Below are positions 43,772 to 53,499 of a stretch of DNA of 64,000 nt, one piece after another. This DNA is from Polyangiaceae bacterium (GTDB lineage: Bacteria; Myxococcota_A; Polyangia; Polyangiales; Polyangiaceae). A model generated the notes under the pieces. That model did not search any database. It worked only from the letters and a program-made list of their open reading frames with translations, and was not told the origin of the DNA. Numbering within the stretch: the stretch's first letter is position 1; each line of letters starts with the position of its first letter. The stretch lies in contig JABFXY010000142.1 of assembly GCA_013361525.1 (NCBI GenBank), positions 1 through 64,000 of the forward strand, in the 5' to 3' direction. The position numbers and the translations under genes were made by a program.

Positions 43772-46700
43772 TGCTCGAAAGCATTCTTGCTTGGTCGATC
43801 CGGCGGCGCGCCGTGGTGCTGCTGCTCGCGCTCGGGCTCGTCGTGGTCGGCGTGCTGTCGTTTCGCGCGCTACCGATCGACGCCTTCCCCGACACGACGC
43901 CGGTCCAGGTGCAGATCAACACCGCGGCGCCGGCGCTCGGCCCGCTCGAGATCGAGCGGCAAATCTCCGCGCCGATCGAGCAGGCGATATCCGGCCTTCC
44001 CGGGCTCGTCGAAGTACGCTCGGTCTCTCGCTTCGGTTTTTCGCAGGTAACCGTCATCTTCGACGAAGAGACGGACATCTACCTCGGCAGGCAGGTCGTC
44101 TCGGAGCGACTCGGTACGGTGCAATTGCCACCAGGGATCGAGCGTCCCTCGCTCGGCCCTGTCGCGACCGGGCTCGGCGAGGTCTTCCATTACGTCGTTC
44201 GCGGAGATGGTCGGTCGCTGGCCGAGGTGCGTGCCGCGCACGATTGGATCATCGCACCGCAGATGCGCTCGGTGCCCGGCGTTGCCGAGGTCAACAGCTG
44301 GGGCGGCGACGAGCGTCAAATTCAGATCGTCGTGGACCCCATCGCATTGCAGGCGCGCGGCCTCACGCTGCACGACATCGTCGAAGCCGTCGAGCGCGAT
44401 GGGCGCAACGTCGGCGGGGGCACCATGTACGACGCCGGCGGCTCGTTTCTCGTGTTGGGGTCCGCGCTCCTGACCGAGCCCGAGCAAGTCGGCGACATCG
44501 TCGTCGGCGCAGAGCGAGGGGTACCGATCCGCGTGAAGGACGTCGCGCAGGTCGTCGAGGGTCGCGAGATCCGGCGCGGTGCAGTCACCGCAAACGGCAA
44601 GGGGGAGGTCGTCCTCGGCCTCGGCTTCATGCTCCTCGGCGAAAACAGCCACGGGGTCACCGATCGCCTCGCGCTGCGCCTCAAAGAGGTCGAAAAGAGT
44701 CTGCCCGCAGGCATCGTCGTCGAGCCGCTCTATGCGCGCACCGAGATCGTCGACCAAGTCCTGCACACCGTCCGCACCAACTTGCTCGAGGCTGCGCTGC
44801 TGGTCGTCGCGGTGCTCTTCGCGTTCCTCGGGAGCGTGCGCGCGGGCCTCATCGTCGCGGTCGCAATCCCTCTATCCATGCTCGTCGCATCGACGCTGAT
44901 GCTGCGCCTGGGCATTGCGGGGACGCTGATGAGCCTCGGCGCGATCGACTTCGGCCTCGTCGTCGACAGCGCGGTCATTCAGGTCGAAAACGCGATGCGC
45001 AAGCTCGGACACGACACTTCGAGCCGGTCGCGCGAGGAGATCGTCGCCGAGGCCGTGACCGAGGTGCGCAAGCCGACGATGTTCGGCGAGCTCATCATCT
45101 TCATCGTCTATTTGCCGGTCCTGCTGCTCGAGGGCACCGAGGGAAAGATGTTCCGGCCGATGGCGCTGACGATGTTGTTCGCGCTATTCGGCTCGCTTTT
45201 GCTTTCGCTGACCGTCATTCCGGCGCTGGCCTCGTGGGTCTTGCCGCGACACGCGAAGGAGCGCGACACGTTCCTCGTTCGCGTGCTCAAGGCAGGCTAC
45301 GCGCCAATCCTCGTACGCTCGCTGAGATGGCCTTTCATTCCCCTCACCCTCGCGCTCGGGCTTCTTGCAGGCGGCGTGTACCTCGCGCCGAAGCTCGGCG
45401 CCGAGTTCATCCCGCGCCTTCAAGAGGGGGCGCTCGTCGTGAACACAGTCAGGCTGTCGGGCGTCTCGGTCGAGGAGTCGGTTCGTTACGGCTCGGAAAT
45501 CGAGGAGCACCTCATGGCGAAGTTCCCCGACGAGATCAAACACGTCTGGACCCGCACCGGCACCGCTGAAATCACGACCGATCCGATGGGCGTCGAGCTC
45601 TCCGACGTGTTCATCGCGCTGCGGCCGCGCGAGCAGTGGAAGCGCGCCTCCACACAGGACGAGCTCGCCGAAGAGATAGCCGGCGAGCTCGACGGTTATC
45701 CGGGTATGCGCGCTTTGATGACGCAGCCCATCGAAATGCGCGTCAACGAAATGGTCTCCGGGGTGCGATCGGACGTCGGCATCAAGCTGTTCGGCGACGA
45801 CATCGAGGCCTTGAAGGCCAACGCGCGGGAGATCGAGACCGTCGTCAAAACCATCCCTGGTGCGTCCGACGTCGTGACCGAGCAAGTCACCGGACAGCCG
45901 ATCTTGTCGATCGACGTCGACCGCGCAGCGATTGCTCGCCACGGCATCGCGGCGGGTGACGTGCTCGACGTCGTGGAGGCGCTAGGCGCGATTGAAGTAG
46001 GGACGCTCCAACAAGGCGATAGGCGTTTTCCGATCGCGGTGCGCCTCGACGATCGTTACCGCGAGGATCCCGAAGCCGCCGCGAGCGTTCTGGTCACCTC
46101 CACGAGCGGCGAGCGTATTCCCCTCTCGGAGCTCGCGAGGGTCCACATCACCGAGAGCCCCGCGAGCGTGCAGCGAGAATGGGCGAAACGCCGCATCGTC
46201 GTCCAGGCCAATGTGCGCGGGCGTGATGTCGCGTCGTTCGTCGCGGAAGCCAAAAAGGCCATCGACGACCAGGTGCATTTGCCAGCCGGCTCGTACGTGC
46301 GCTTTGGCGGGCAGTTCGAGCACTTCGAGCGCGCGAAGGCCCGCTTGATGATCGTCGTGCCGATCGCACTCGCGTTGATCTTCGGGCTGCTTTACGTGAC
46401 GTATGGTCGCGTCCGCGATGCGGCCCGCGTCTTTCTCGGCGTGCCGTTCGCGGCGGTCGGAGGCGTAGCTGCGCTGTATTTCCGGGGATTGCCATTCAGC
46501 GTGTCGGCTGCCGTCGGCTTCGTTGCCTTGTTCGGCGTGTCGGTGCTCGGCGACATGGTGCTGGTCTCGACCGTGCGGCAGCTCGAAGCGGAGGGCTACG
46601 CGCCGCTCGATGCCGTCCGAGAAGCGGCCATTCAGCGGCTGCGCCCCGTCTTGATGACCGCCCTGGTCGCGTCGCTCGGCTTCGTTCCAATGGCGCTCAA

Positions 46701-46836
46701 CACAGGAATGGGCGCCGAAGTGCAGCGCCCGCTCGCGACGGTGGTCATCGGCGGCGTCGTCACCGCGACGATCCTCACGCTGTTCGTGCTACCGGCGCTC
46801 TATGCGGTGTTCGGTCGAACGACGAAGCTAGGGTAA
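43771..46836 (+). CDS. czcA: Heavy-metal RND efflux pump, CzcA-type
   Basis: A 1021-residue inner-membrane proton/metal antiporter with 12 transmembrane helices and two large periplasmic loops. In helix 4, DFGLVVDSAVIQVEN gives Asp393, Asp399 and Glu406, matching the proton-relay residues D402, D408 and E415 of CzcA. This favours divalent zinc, cobalt, nickel or cadmium rather than the CusA copper branch, which has a different helix-4 motif. It is TGATG-coupled to its adaptor, but no channel gene follows it directly; the TolC-like gene at 47515 could serve both pumps. Confidence 0.93.
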   Translation: MLESILAWSIRRRAVVLLLALGLVVVGVLSFRALPIDAFPDTTPVQVQINTAAPALGPLEIERQISAPIEQAISGLPGLVEVRSVSRFGFSQVTVIFDEETDIYLGRQVVSERLGTVQLPPGIERPSLGPVATGLGEVFHYVVRGDGRSLAEVRAAHDWIIAPQMRSVPGVAEVNSWGGDERQIQIVVDPIALQARGLTLHDIVEAVERDGRNVGGGTMYDAGGSFLVLGSALLTEPEQVGDIVVGAERGVPIRVKDVAQVVEGREIRRGAVTANGKGEVVLGLGFMLLGENSHGVTDRLALRLKEVEKSLPAGIVVEPLYARTEIVDQVLHTVRTNLLEAALLVVAVLFAFLGSVRAGLIVAVAIPLSMLVASTLMLRLGIAGTLMSLGAIDFGLVVDSAVIQVENAMRKLGHDTSSRSREEIVAEAVTEVRKPTMFGELIIFIVYLPVLLLEGTEGKMFRPMALTMLFALFGSLLLSLTVIPALASWVLPRHAKERDTFLVRVLKAGYAPILVRSLRWPFIPLTLALGLLAGGVYLAPKLGAEFIPRLQEGALVVNTVRLSGVSVEESVRYGSEIEEHLMAKFPDEIKHVWTRTGTAEITTDPMGVELSDVFIALRPREQWKRASTQDELAEEIAGELDGYPGMRALMTQPIEMRVNEMVSGVRSDVGIKLFGDDIEALKANAREIETVVKTIPGASDVVTEQVTGQPILSIDVDRAAIARHGIAAGDVLDVVEALGAIEVGTLQQGDRRFPIAVRLDDRYREDPEAAASVLVTSTSGERIPLSELARVHITESPASVQREWAKRRIVVQANVRGRDVASFVAEAKKAIDDQVHLPAGSYVRFGGQFEHFERAKARLMIVVPIALALIFGLLYVTYGRVRDAARVFLGVPFAAVGGVAALYFRGLPFSVSAAVGFVALFGVSVLGDMVLVSTVRQLEAEGYAPLDAVREAAIQRLRPVLMTALVASLGFVPMALNTGMGAEVQRPLATVVIGGVVTATILTLFVLPALYAVFGRTTKLG

Positions 46837-46976
46837 TCGGGACCGGCACCGATGCTCGCAGCGCCCTCCTCAATGATCGGCATCGCCACCCAATCGCATT
46901 CCTCGTGCTCTCGTAACGCCGATACAACAAAGCGCACGTGCTGGCGTGTGCGAGTCGCTTCTCTTAGACTCCGCGC

Positions 46977-47330
46977 GTGGCAATGGGTCAGCGCCCCCGT
47001 CGACGACAGAGAGCCTGGCGGCTCTTCTTGGTCGCGGCCTACGCGCTGATCGCCGGGTGGGCATGGCAGCTCGCGGTGGTCGAGCTGGTCGAGCATCACG
47101 ATGCAATCGCGGAAGAGTGCCCGGACGACGACGGTCCGTGTGACTGCGGTCCCAATTGCCATTGCTGTCTGCTCTGCGCGCATCAGATCGCGCCTGCACT
47201 CGCCCCGGCGCCCGCGCCGACGCTCCTGGCCCCGGTCGCGATGGTCGAGCTCTCGATGCTGATCGAGCATCGAGCCCCGCCGTCGATCGATCACGGCCCG
47301 CCGCCCAAAGTCCCAAAGCACCTCGCGTAG
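46977..47330 (+). CDS. Small Cys-rich membrane protein heading second RND operon
   Basis: A 117-residue protein. After a basic start it has one transmembrane helix (about 13-34), EHHDAIAEEC, then CDCGPNCHCCLLCAHQIAP, a Cys/His cluster, a Pro-rich stretch and a second hydrophobic segment. The plan is the same as for the protein at 41546-41986, although the sequences are only loosely alike. GTG 46977 or ATG 46983 can start it. It lies 140 bp after the first pump and 184 bp before the channel gene; I see no other feature in those gaps. Periplasmic metal trapping is inferred from its place. Confidence 0.66.
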   Translation: MAMGQRPRRRQRAWRLFLVAAYALIAGWAWQLAVVELVEHHDAIAEECPDDDGPCDCGPNCHCCLLCAHQIAPALAPAPAPTLLAPVAMVELSMLIEHRAPPSIDHGPPPKVPKHLA

Positions 47331-47514
47331 TCGCCACGTGTCTCGCGTTCACCTGCGTGCTGCTTTCGGCGCGGTGGTGAACGTTTCGGCGGCGCTCGTG
47401 CTCGGTTCGAGGCAATCCTCTTTGTGGGGTTGATCTTCCGAGCCGGCAGCGTGCGCGTCTGTCGACCGTTGGGGTTCGATGCGCGGAGAACCGCGCAAGC
47501 ACGAGGTGTTTTCG

Positions 47515-48789
47515 ATGAAGAGGATCGCGCTCTCGGCGTGCTGTTTCGCCGCGTTGAGCTTGTGCAGTGTCGCGTTCGCGCAGGGCACGAAGAAGCCGGA
47601 GGCCCCGGCCGCCGCCGAGCCCGGGGCGCTCGAGCTCTCGCTCGAGCAAGCTTTGCGGCTTGCGCGTCAGTCGAGCCCGACGGCGCTCGCGACGCCATTG
47701 CGCATCAAAGAGGCGGAGGCGGCCCGCGTCGAAGCGAACATCTATCCGCGGTACAATCCGCTACTCGAAGTCGAGGTCGGGCCGCGCCTCATCGAGACCA
47801 ATCCGGAGAGCGTGTTCTTTTCGGTGGGACTCTCGCAGAACCTCGACCTCGGCGGCGGTGTGGGTGCTCGACAGCGTCGGGTCGATGCTCAGGTGGAAGC
47901 CGCGCTCGGCGACGGAGACGCAGCGATTCAGCAAACGCAGCGGGCGGTCGCGCTCGCCTTCCTACGCGGGCTCTGGGCCGAGCAGCGCGCCGCGCTCGCG
48001 GGCGAGTCGGAAGGGATCGCGAAAGCCGCGCTGGACGCGACGAAAAAGCGACTCGATGCGGGCGACGCGACGGCGCTCGAGCTCAACGTGGCGCGTGGCG
48101 GATTTGCGCGCGCCGTTGCGGACCGGACCGGCGCAGACGCGACGCTCGAAGCGACGAAAGGAGAGCTCCGCGCCCTGCTCGGGCTACCGAGCTCGACGAG
48201 CATCGACCTGCTCGGCAGCCTCGCCGCGCCGCTCGCGATCGACCTTCCCGCGCTTCGCAAGGCGGCGCAGGGCCGCGGCGATCTCCGCGCCCTCGCCGCT
48301 GATCTCGCGGTGGCGGAAGCGGAGGACGACCTCGCCGATGCCCTCGCAGCGCCGCAGATGAGCCTCGGCGCGCGCTACGAGCTGGAGGACAAGGTCCAGC
48401 ACACGATCCTCGGTACGTTGACGATGACGCTGCCGATCTTCGATCACGCACAGGGTCTCGCCGCGCAGGCAGAAGCGAAAGCCGCCCGCGCGAAGACGGA
48501 GCTCGACGCCAAGAAGACGCAGGTCGCGACCGAAGTCGAGACGGCCGCGAAGGTGGCCGCGAAGCGAGCGGACGCGGCAAACGCGTTCGCGGCAGAGAAG
48601 GGAGCGGAGAGCTTCGAGGAGAACCTCGCGCTCGCCATCAAGGGATACCAAGCCGGGGAGACGAGCCTCGCCGACCTCTTGCTCGTGCGTCGTGAGCTCG
48701 TCGAGACGGAGGGCGCGAGGATCGACCGGCTGCTCGAGCTGCGAAGCTCCGAGGTCGAGCTCCTTTACGCGGCGGGGATGCTGCCGTGA
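47515..48789 (+). CDS. czcC: TolC-like outer-membrane efflux channel
   Basis: A 424-residue outer-membrane factor (CzcC/TolC type). It has a cleavable signal (ending VAFAQ), then two repeats rich in long Ala/Glu/Lys helices with the conserved LSLEQALRLARQSSP start and RYNPLLEVEVGPRL strand. It would form the trimeric exit duct for the pumps at 43771 and 50035. GAGGTG lies before ATG 47515. Its stop and the start of the second adaptor share GTGA, so it is made with that system. It is the only channel gene in the locus. Confidence 0.92.
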   Translation: MKRIALSACCFAALSLCSVAFAQGTKKPEAPAAAEPGALELSLEQALRLARQSSPTALATPLRIKEAEAARVEANIYPRYNPLLEVEVGPRLIETNPESVFFSVGLSQNLDLGGGVGARQRRVDAQVEAALGDGDAAIQQTQRAVALAFLRGLWAEQRAALAGESEGIAKAALDATKKRLDAGDATALELNVARGGFARAVADRTGADATLEATKGELRALLGLPSSTSIDLLGSLAAPLAIDLPALRKAAQGRGDLRALAADLAVAEAEDDLADALAAPQMSLGARYELEDKVQHTILGTLTMTLPIFDHAQGLAAQAEAKAARAKTELDAKKTQVATEVETAAKVAAKRADAANAFAAEKGAESFEENLALAIKGYQAGETSLADLLLVRRELVETEGARIDRLLELRSSEVELLYAAGMLP

Positions 48790-50021
48790 CCGAAACACCC
48801 ACGAAAAAGAGCGCGGCCGCCCCCTGGATTGCGCTGGTCGTTGCCGTCCCGCTCGCAGCGTTCGTCGCGATTGTCGTCGACCGCCGGCTTGCGGAGCCCA
48901 CGTCCGGGGACGAACACGGCGAGCACGAGGGGCACGAAGGGCACGGCGACGAGGAGCACGAGGGCCACGGCCATGAAGAGCACGGCGCCGGTCGGGTGAA
49001 GCTGACGGAAGAGGGCCGAAAGAACGCCGGGATCGAGGTCGCGAAGGCCAAGAGCGGGACCGTCAACGTGACGCTGTCGTTACCGGGTGAGGTCGCGCTG
49101 AACGCCGACAAGACCGCGCACGTCACGCCCCGTGTCGGTGGCACCGCGCGCGAGGTCAACAAGCAGCTCGGCGACGTGGTGAAGAAGGGCGAGGTGCTGG
49201 CGGTACTCGACAGCAAAGAGCTGGCCGAGCTGAGCGGGCAAGCTCGGGCCGCGTACGAGCGATTGAAGCTCGCGAAGGCGAACTTCGAACGCGTCGAGAA
49301 GCTCTACAACGACAAGATCGTCCCGGAGAAAGAGTTCCTCGCGAGCAAGAAGGAGCTCGCCGAAGCCCAAATCGAGGTCGAAGCGACGTCGCAGATGCTC
49401 GCGAGCGCGGGCAATGGCAGCTCGGGCAAATACAACCTGATCGCCCCGCTCGACGGGACGATCATCGAAAAGCACGTCTCGATCGGCGAGGTCCTCAAAG
49501 ACGATACGCGCGTCTTCGTCATCGCCGATCTGTCGACGGTTTGGGTCGACGTGACGGTGTACGCCAAAGATCTGTCGAAGGTCGCGGTCGGCCAATCCGT
49601 CGTCGTCCGCGCCGACGGGCTCGACAAACCGCTCGTCGGGACCATTTCGTTCGTGGGCGCTATTGCGAAGTCGGAGGCGCGCGCTGCGCAGGCTCGCGTC
49701 GTTCTGCCGAACCCCGACGGCAAACTGAAGCCGGGCCTGTTCGTCACGGCCGACATCGCGCTCGACAAAGCGGACGCGGAGGTCGTGGTGCCCGACGACG
49801 CGATTCAGAGCCTCGAGAGCACGAGCGTCGTCTTCGTCGAGGAAGAAGGCACGTTCGAGGCGCGGAGGGTCAGGACTGGGCGGGTCGGCACGAACGGCTC
49901 GGGAGGTCTGCTCAGCGTCGAGATCGTCGGCGGGCTCGAGCCTGGCGAGGCCTACGTCGAAAAAGGCAGCTTCATCCTCAAAGCTGAGCTCGGCAAGGGC
50001 TCTGCCGGGCACGAGCACTGA
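48786..50021 (+). CDS. czcB: RND efflux periplasmic adaptor, His-rich
   Basis: A 411-residue membrane-fusion protein. An N-terminal membrane anchor (residues 13-33) is followed by a His/Glu-rich stretch (about 41-67, GDEHGEHEGHEGHG and similar) that should bind zinc or a like metal. The lipoyl motifs (HVTPRVGGTAREVNKQLGD, YNLIAPLDGTIIEKHVS) flank a long helical hairpin. It begins with GTG inside the channel gene's stop (GTGA) and is 13 bp before the second pump. It differs from the first adaptor in lacking the Cys modules, suggesting different metal capture. Confidence 0.93.
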   Translation: MTETPTKKSAAAPWIALVVAVPLAAFVAIVVDRRLAEPTSGDEHGEHEGHEGHGDEEHEGHGHEEHGAGRVKLTEEGRKNAGIEVAKAKSGTVNVTLSLPGEVALNADKTAHVTPRVGGTAREVNKQLGDVVKKGEVLAVLDSKELAELSGQARAAYERLKLAKANFERVEKLYNDKIVPEKEFLASKKELAEAQIEVEATSQMLASAGNGSSGKYNLIAPLDGTIIEKHVSIGEVLKDDTRVFVIADLSTVWVDVTVYAKDLSKVAVGQSVVVRADGLDKPLVGTISFVGAIAKSEARAAQARVVLPNPDGKLKPGLFVTADIALDKADAEVVVPDDAIQSLESTSVVFVEEEGTFEARRVRTGRVGTNGSGGLLSVEIVGGLEPGEAYVEKGSFILKAELGKGSAGHEH

Positions 50022-50034
50022 GGAGCGCAATGCC

Positions 50035-53000
50035 ATGATGACGCTCCTCGCAGCGCTGCTCCGCTTCTCCGTCAAACACCGGTTCGCCGTCATCGTCGTC
50101 ACGATCGCCGTTGCGGCGTTCGGCGCTTACAACTTCACGCGTCTACCGATCGACGCCGTGCCGGACATCACGAATGTCCAAGTCCAAATCAACACGCCGG
50201 TGCAAGCGCTCGCACCGGTGGAGGTGGAGCGGCGGATTACCTTTCCGATCGAATCGGCCATGGGCGGCCTTCCCAAGGTCGAACAGGTCCGATCGCTGTC
50301 GCGGTATGGCCTGTCGCAAGTGACCGTCGTCTTCGAGGACGGCACCGATATCTATTGGGCGCGCCAGCTCGTCGCCGAGCGCCTCGCATCCGCGCGTGAA
50401 GGGCTGCCGCCGGGGACCGAGCCGCAGCTCGGCCCGATCGCGACCGGGCTCGGCGAAATCTACATGTGGATGCTCGAGGTGGAGCCCGGCGCGAAGAAGC
50501 CCGACGGCACCGCCTACGATCTGACCGACCTGCGCGCGCTGCAGGATTGGGTGATACGACCGCAGCTTCGGAATGTGCGCGGCGTCACCGAGGTAAACAC
50601 CATTGGTGGCTTCGAACGGCTTTATCAGGTCGCCCCCGATCCCGTTCGGCTCACGGCGCACGGTCTGTCCTTCCGGGACGTGCTCGATGCGCTCCGTCGA
50701 AACAACGGCACCGCAGGTGGCGGCTATATCGAGCAGAAGGGCGAGCAGCTCCTCGTCCGCGTCACCGGTCTCGTACACAACGACGACGACATCTCCGCCA
50801 TCGTCGTCCAAGAGCGAAATGGTGTCCCGGTGCGCGTCGCCGACGTCGCGGACATCACCATCGGTCGTGACCTCCGAACCGGCGCCGCCACCGAGAACGG
50901 TCGAGAGGTCGTCATCGGGACGGCCATCATGCTGCTCGGCGAAAACAGCCGCGAGATTTCGACGCGGGTACGAAAGCAGCTCGAGATCGCAGAAAAGAGC
51001 CTACCCGAGGGCGTGAAGATCAAGACGCTCTACGACCGCACGTACCTCGTCGATGCGACGATTCACACGGTCGCGAAGAGCCTCGCCGAGGGTGCAGTGC
51101 TCGTCATCGTCGTGTTGTTCCTGTTGCTCGGCAACCTACGGGCAGCCCTGATCGCTGCGCTGGCGATCCCTTTCTCGATGCTCATCGCCGTGACCGGCAT
51201 GGTGGAGGGCAGGGTCAGCGGCAACCTCATGAGCCTCGGCGCGATCGACTTCGGGTTGATCGTCGACGGCTCGGTCATCGTCGTCGAAAACTGCGTGCGG
51301 CGTTTCGCCGAAGAGCAACATCGGCTCGGCCGCTTGCTCAACGTCGAAGAGCGCGTGCGTCTCGCGTACGACGCGTCGCAAGAGGTTCGAAAGGCGACGC
51401 TCTTCGGCGAAATCATCATCGCGATCGTGTACCTGCCGATTCTGACCCTCACCGGGATCGAGGGGAAGATGTTCCGCCCGATGGCGCTCACGGTCGTGAT
51501 GGCGCTCGCCGGCGCCACGATCCTGTCGATGACGTTCATCCCGGCGCTCGTCGCGATCGCGCTGCGCGGCAAGATCAAGGAGAAGGAGAACTTCCTCTTT
51601 CACTTTGCGCGCCTCGGATACGAGCGAGTGCTCCGCTTCGCGCTCGTCCAGCGACCGCTCGTCGTCACCGTCGCGCTCGGTGTGCTCGCGCTCGCGGGGG
51701 CCTTGTCGTTGGGCCTCGGGAGCGAATTCGCGCCGAAGCTCAGCGAGGGCGCGCTCGCCGTGCAACCCGCGCGCATCCCCAGCATCGGCATCACCGCGAG
51801 CGTCGAGATGCAGGCCACGATCGAGCGGGTGCTGAAGGAGAAGTTTCCAGACGAGATCGATCTCATCTTCGCCCGCACGGGAACGGCGGAGGTTGCAACC
51901 GATCCGATGGGTCCGAACGTCTCGGATACGTACATCATGCTGACGCCTCGCGCGAAGTGGACCAAGGCGTCCACGCAGGCCGAGCTGGCGGAGGAGATGG
52001 AGAAAGAGCTCCGGAATCTTCCGGGGCAGAACTTCGAATTCAGTCAGCCCATCGAGCTTCGCTTCAACGAGCTCATCAGCGGCGTGCGCTCCGACGTCGC
52101 GGTGAAGGTCTTCGGCGACGACCTCGACGCGATGAAGAAGAAGGCCGACGAGATTGCCCGGGTGCTCGCCACGGTCGACGGCGTCGCCGATCTCAAGGTC
52201 GAGCAAACGACGGGCCTGCCCGTGCTCACGATGGACGTCGACCGCGCAGCGATTGGCCGCTACGGCCTCGCGGTCGAGGACGTTCAGGACATCGTCTCTG
52301 CGGCCGTCGGCGGTGCAGAGGCGGGCCAGGTCTACGACGGTGACCGTCGCTTCGATCTCGTCGTGCGAATGCCGGAGGCGCTCCGCCGAGACGTGCGTTC
52401 ACTCGAAAACCTCCCGATCCCGCTTCCTGAACACAACGACAAGGGAGCGGACGAACCGAGGGAGCGGTTCGTCCCGCTCGGGTCGCTCGCACGCATCGCG
52501 ATTGAAACGGGTCCGAACCAAGTGAGCCGAGAGAACGGCAAGCGGCGGGTCGTCGTTCAGGCCAACGTCCGCGGGCGCGACCTCGGTGGCTTCGTCGCGG
52601 AGGCGCAGGAGAAGATCGACGCCGAGGTGAATCGCGAGCCCGGAACGTGGATCGCGTGGGGCGGCCAGTTCGAGAACCTCATCGCCGCGCGCGAGCGGTT
52701 GATGCTCGTCGTACCGGCTGCGTTGTTTCTCATCTTGGGGCTCCTCTACCTCACATTCGGTGGGCTGAAGAACGCGCTGCTCATCTTCACCGGCGTGCCG
52801 CTCGCGCTGACAGGCGGCATCGCAGCGCTGTTTCTTCGCGGCTTGCCGTTCTCGATCTCGGCGGCCGTCGGGTTCATCGCGCTCTCCGGTGTCGCGGTCT
52901 TGAACGGCCTCGTGATGGTCACGTTCATCGAGAACCTTCGCCAGGAGGGCGTGGCTATCGACGAGGCTGTGTTCCGCGGATCCGTTGCGCGCCTCCGGCC

Positions 53001-53247
53001 TGTGTTGATGACTGCGCTCGTCGCAGCGCTCGGGTTCGTTCCAATGGCGCTCGCGACCGGAACGGGCTCCGAAGTGCAGAGGCCGCTCGCGACTGTCGTC
53101 ATCGGCGGGATCATCTCGTCGACTGCGCTGACGCTGGTCGTTTTGCCCGTCATCTACCGCATGACACACCGCGAGCGCGACGAGACCGAAGAACGGGCAG
53201 CGCCGCTCGACGATGGAGCGACAGCCGTCCCGGGGAGCGCCGAATGA
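50035..53247 (+). CDS. czcA: Heavy-metal RND efflux pump, CzcA-type
   Basis: A 1070-residue inner-membrane antiporter with the classic RND plan. Helix 4 has DFGLIVDGSVIVVEN, giving Asp405, Asp411 and Glu418, the CzcA-type proton relay, so a divalent cation is the likely substrate. It is clearly of the same family as the pump at 43771 but not a recent copy. GAGGAG lies before ATG 50035, with a second ATG directly after. Its stop overlaps the start of a small His-rich lipoprotein (ATGA). Together with 47515 and 48786 it forms a complete CzcCBA-type set. Confidence 0.94.
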   Translation: MMTLLAALLRFSVKHRFAVIVVTIAVAAFGAYNFTRLPIDAVPDITNVQVQINTPVQALAPVEVERRITFPIESAMGGLPKVEQVRSLSRYGLSQVTVVFEDGTDIYWARQLVAERLASAREGLPPGTEPQLGPIATGLGEIYMWMLEVEPGAKKPDGTAYDLTDLRALQDWVIRPQLRNVRGVTEVNTIGGFERLYQVAPDPVRLTAHGLSFRDVLDALRRNNGTAGGGYIEQKGEQLLVRVTGLVHNDDDISAIVVQERNGVPVRVADVADITIGRDLRTGAATENGREVVIGTAIMLLGENSREISTRVRKQLEIAEKSLPEGVKIKTLYDRTYLVDATIHTVAKSLAEGAVLVIVVLFLLLGNLRAALIAALAIPFSMLIAVTGMVEGRVSGNLMSLGAIDFGLIVDGSVIVVENCVRRFAEEQHRLGRLLNVEERVRLAYDASQEVRKATLFGEIIIAIVYLPILTLTGIEGKMFRPMALTVVMALAGATILSMTFIPALVAIALRGKIKEKENFLFHFARLGYERVLRFALVQRPLVVTVALGVLALAGALSLGLGSEFAPKLSEGALAVQPARIPSIGITASVEMQATIERVLKEKFPDEIDLIFARTGTAEVATDPMGPNVSDTYIMLTPRAKWTKASTQAELAEEMEKELRNLPGQNFEFSQPIELRFNELISGVRSDVAVKVFGDDLDAMKKKADEIARVLATVDGVADLKVEQTTGLPVLTMDVDRAAIGRYGLAVEDVQDIVSAAVGGAEAGQVYDGDRRFDLVVRMPEALRRDVRSLENLPIPLPEHNDKGADEPRERFVPLGSLARIAIETGPNQVSRENGKRRVVVQANVRGRDLGGFVAEAQEKIDAEVNREPGTWIAWGGQFENLIAARERLMLVVPAALFLILGLLYLTFGGLKNALLIFTGVPLALTGGIAALFLRGLPFSISAAVGFIALSGVAVLNGLVMVTFIENLRQEGVAIDEAVFRGSVARLRPVLMTALVAALGFVPMALATGTGSEVQRPLATVVIGGIISSTALTLVVLPVIYRMTHRERDETEERAAPLDDGATAVPGSAE

Positions 53248-53498
53248 GCACGGCGAGCTCCTCCGAAACTCAAAAACCGCAAACCTTCGAACAGAGAACA
53301 CCCGTGCACAACATTCTCCAGCGCACCCTGTTGGTCCTTTCGTTGACGCTCGTTCTGGCGCCGCATGTCGGATGCCGCGAAAAGAAGGCACCGGCGAAGG
53401 AAGAGCACAAACCCGGTGACGGGCACGATCACGCAGACGACGAGAAGCACTCGCCGAATGACGGGCACGATCACGGATCAGCGACGCCGAAGAAGTAG
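53244..53498 (+). CDS. Small His-rich lipoprotein
   Basis: An 84-residue protein. A polar leader of about 25 residues precedes a hydrophobic signal (TLLVLSLTLVLAP) ending at HVGC, a lipobox-like site. The mature part is only about 40 residues and holds two near-identical units, DGHDHADDEKH and DGHDHGSA, plausible zinc or nickel binders. The ATG at 53244 overlaps the pump stop as ATGA, so it is translated with the pump and probably serves as a periplasmic metal buffer. A later start inside the leader cannot be excluded. Confidence 0.72.
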   Translation: MSTASSSETQKPQTFEQRTPVHNILQRTLLVLSLTLVLAPHVGCREKKAPAKEEHKPGDGHDHADDEKHSPNDGHDHGSATPKK

Positions 53499-53499
53499 C

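Noticed and set aside
43771..46836. Copper (CusA-type) substrate for the first RND pump
   Set aside because: Helix 4 has the DFG..D..E pattern of CzcA-type pumps, not the CusA pattern.
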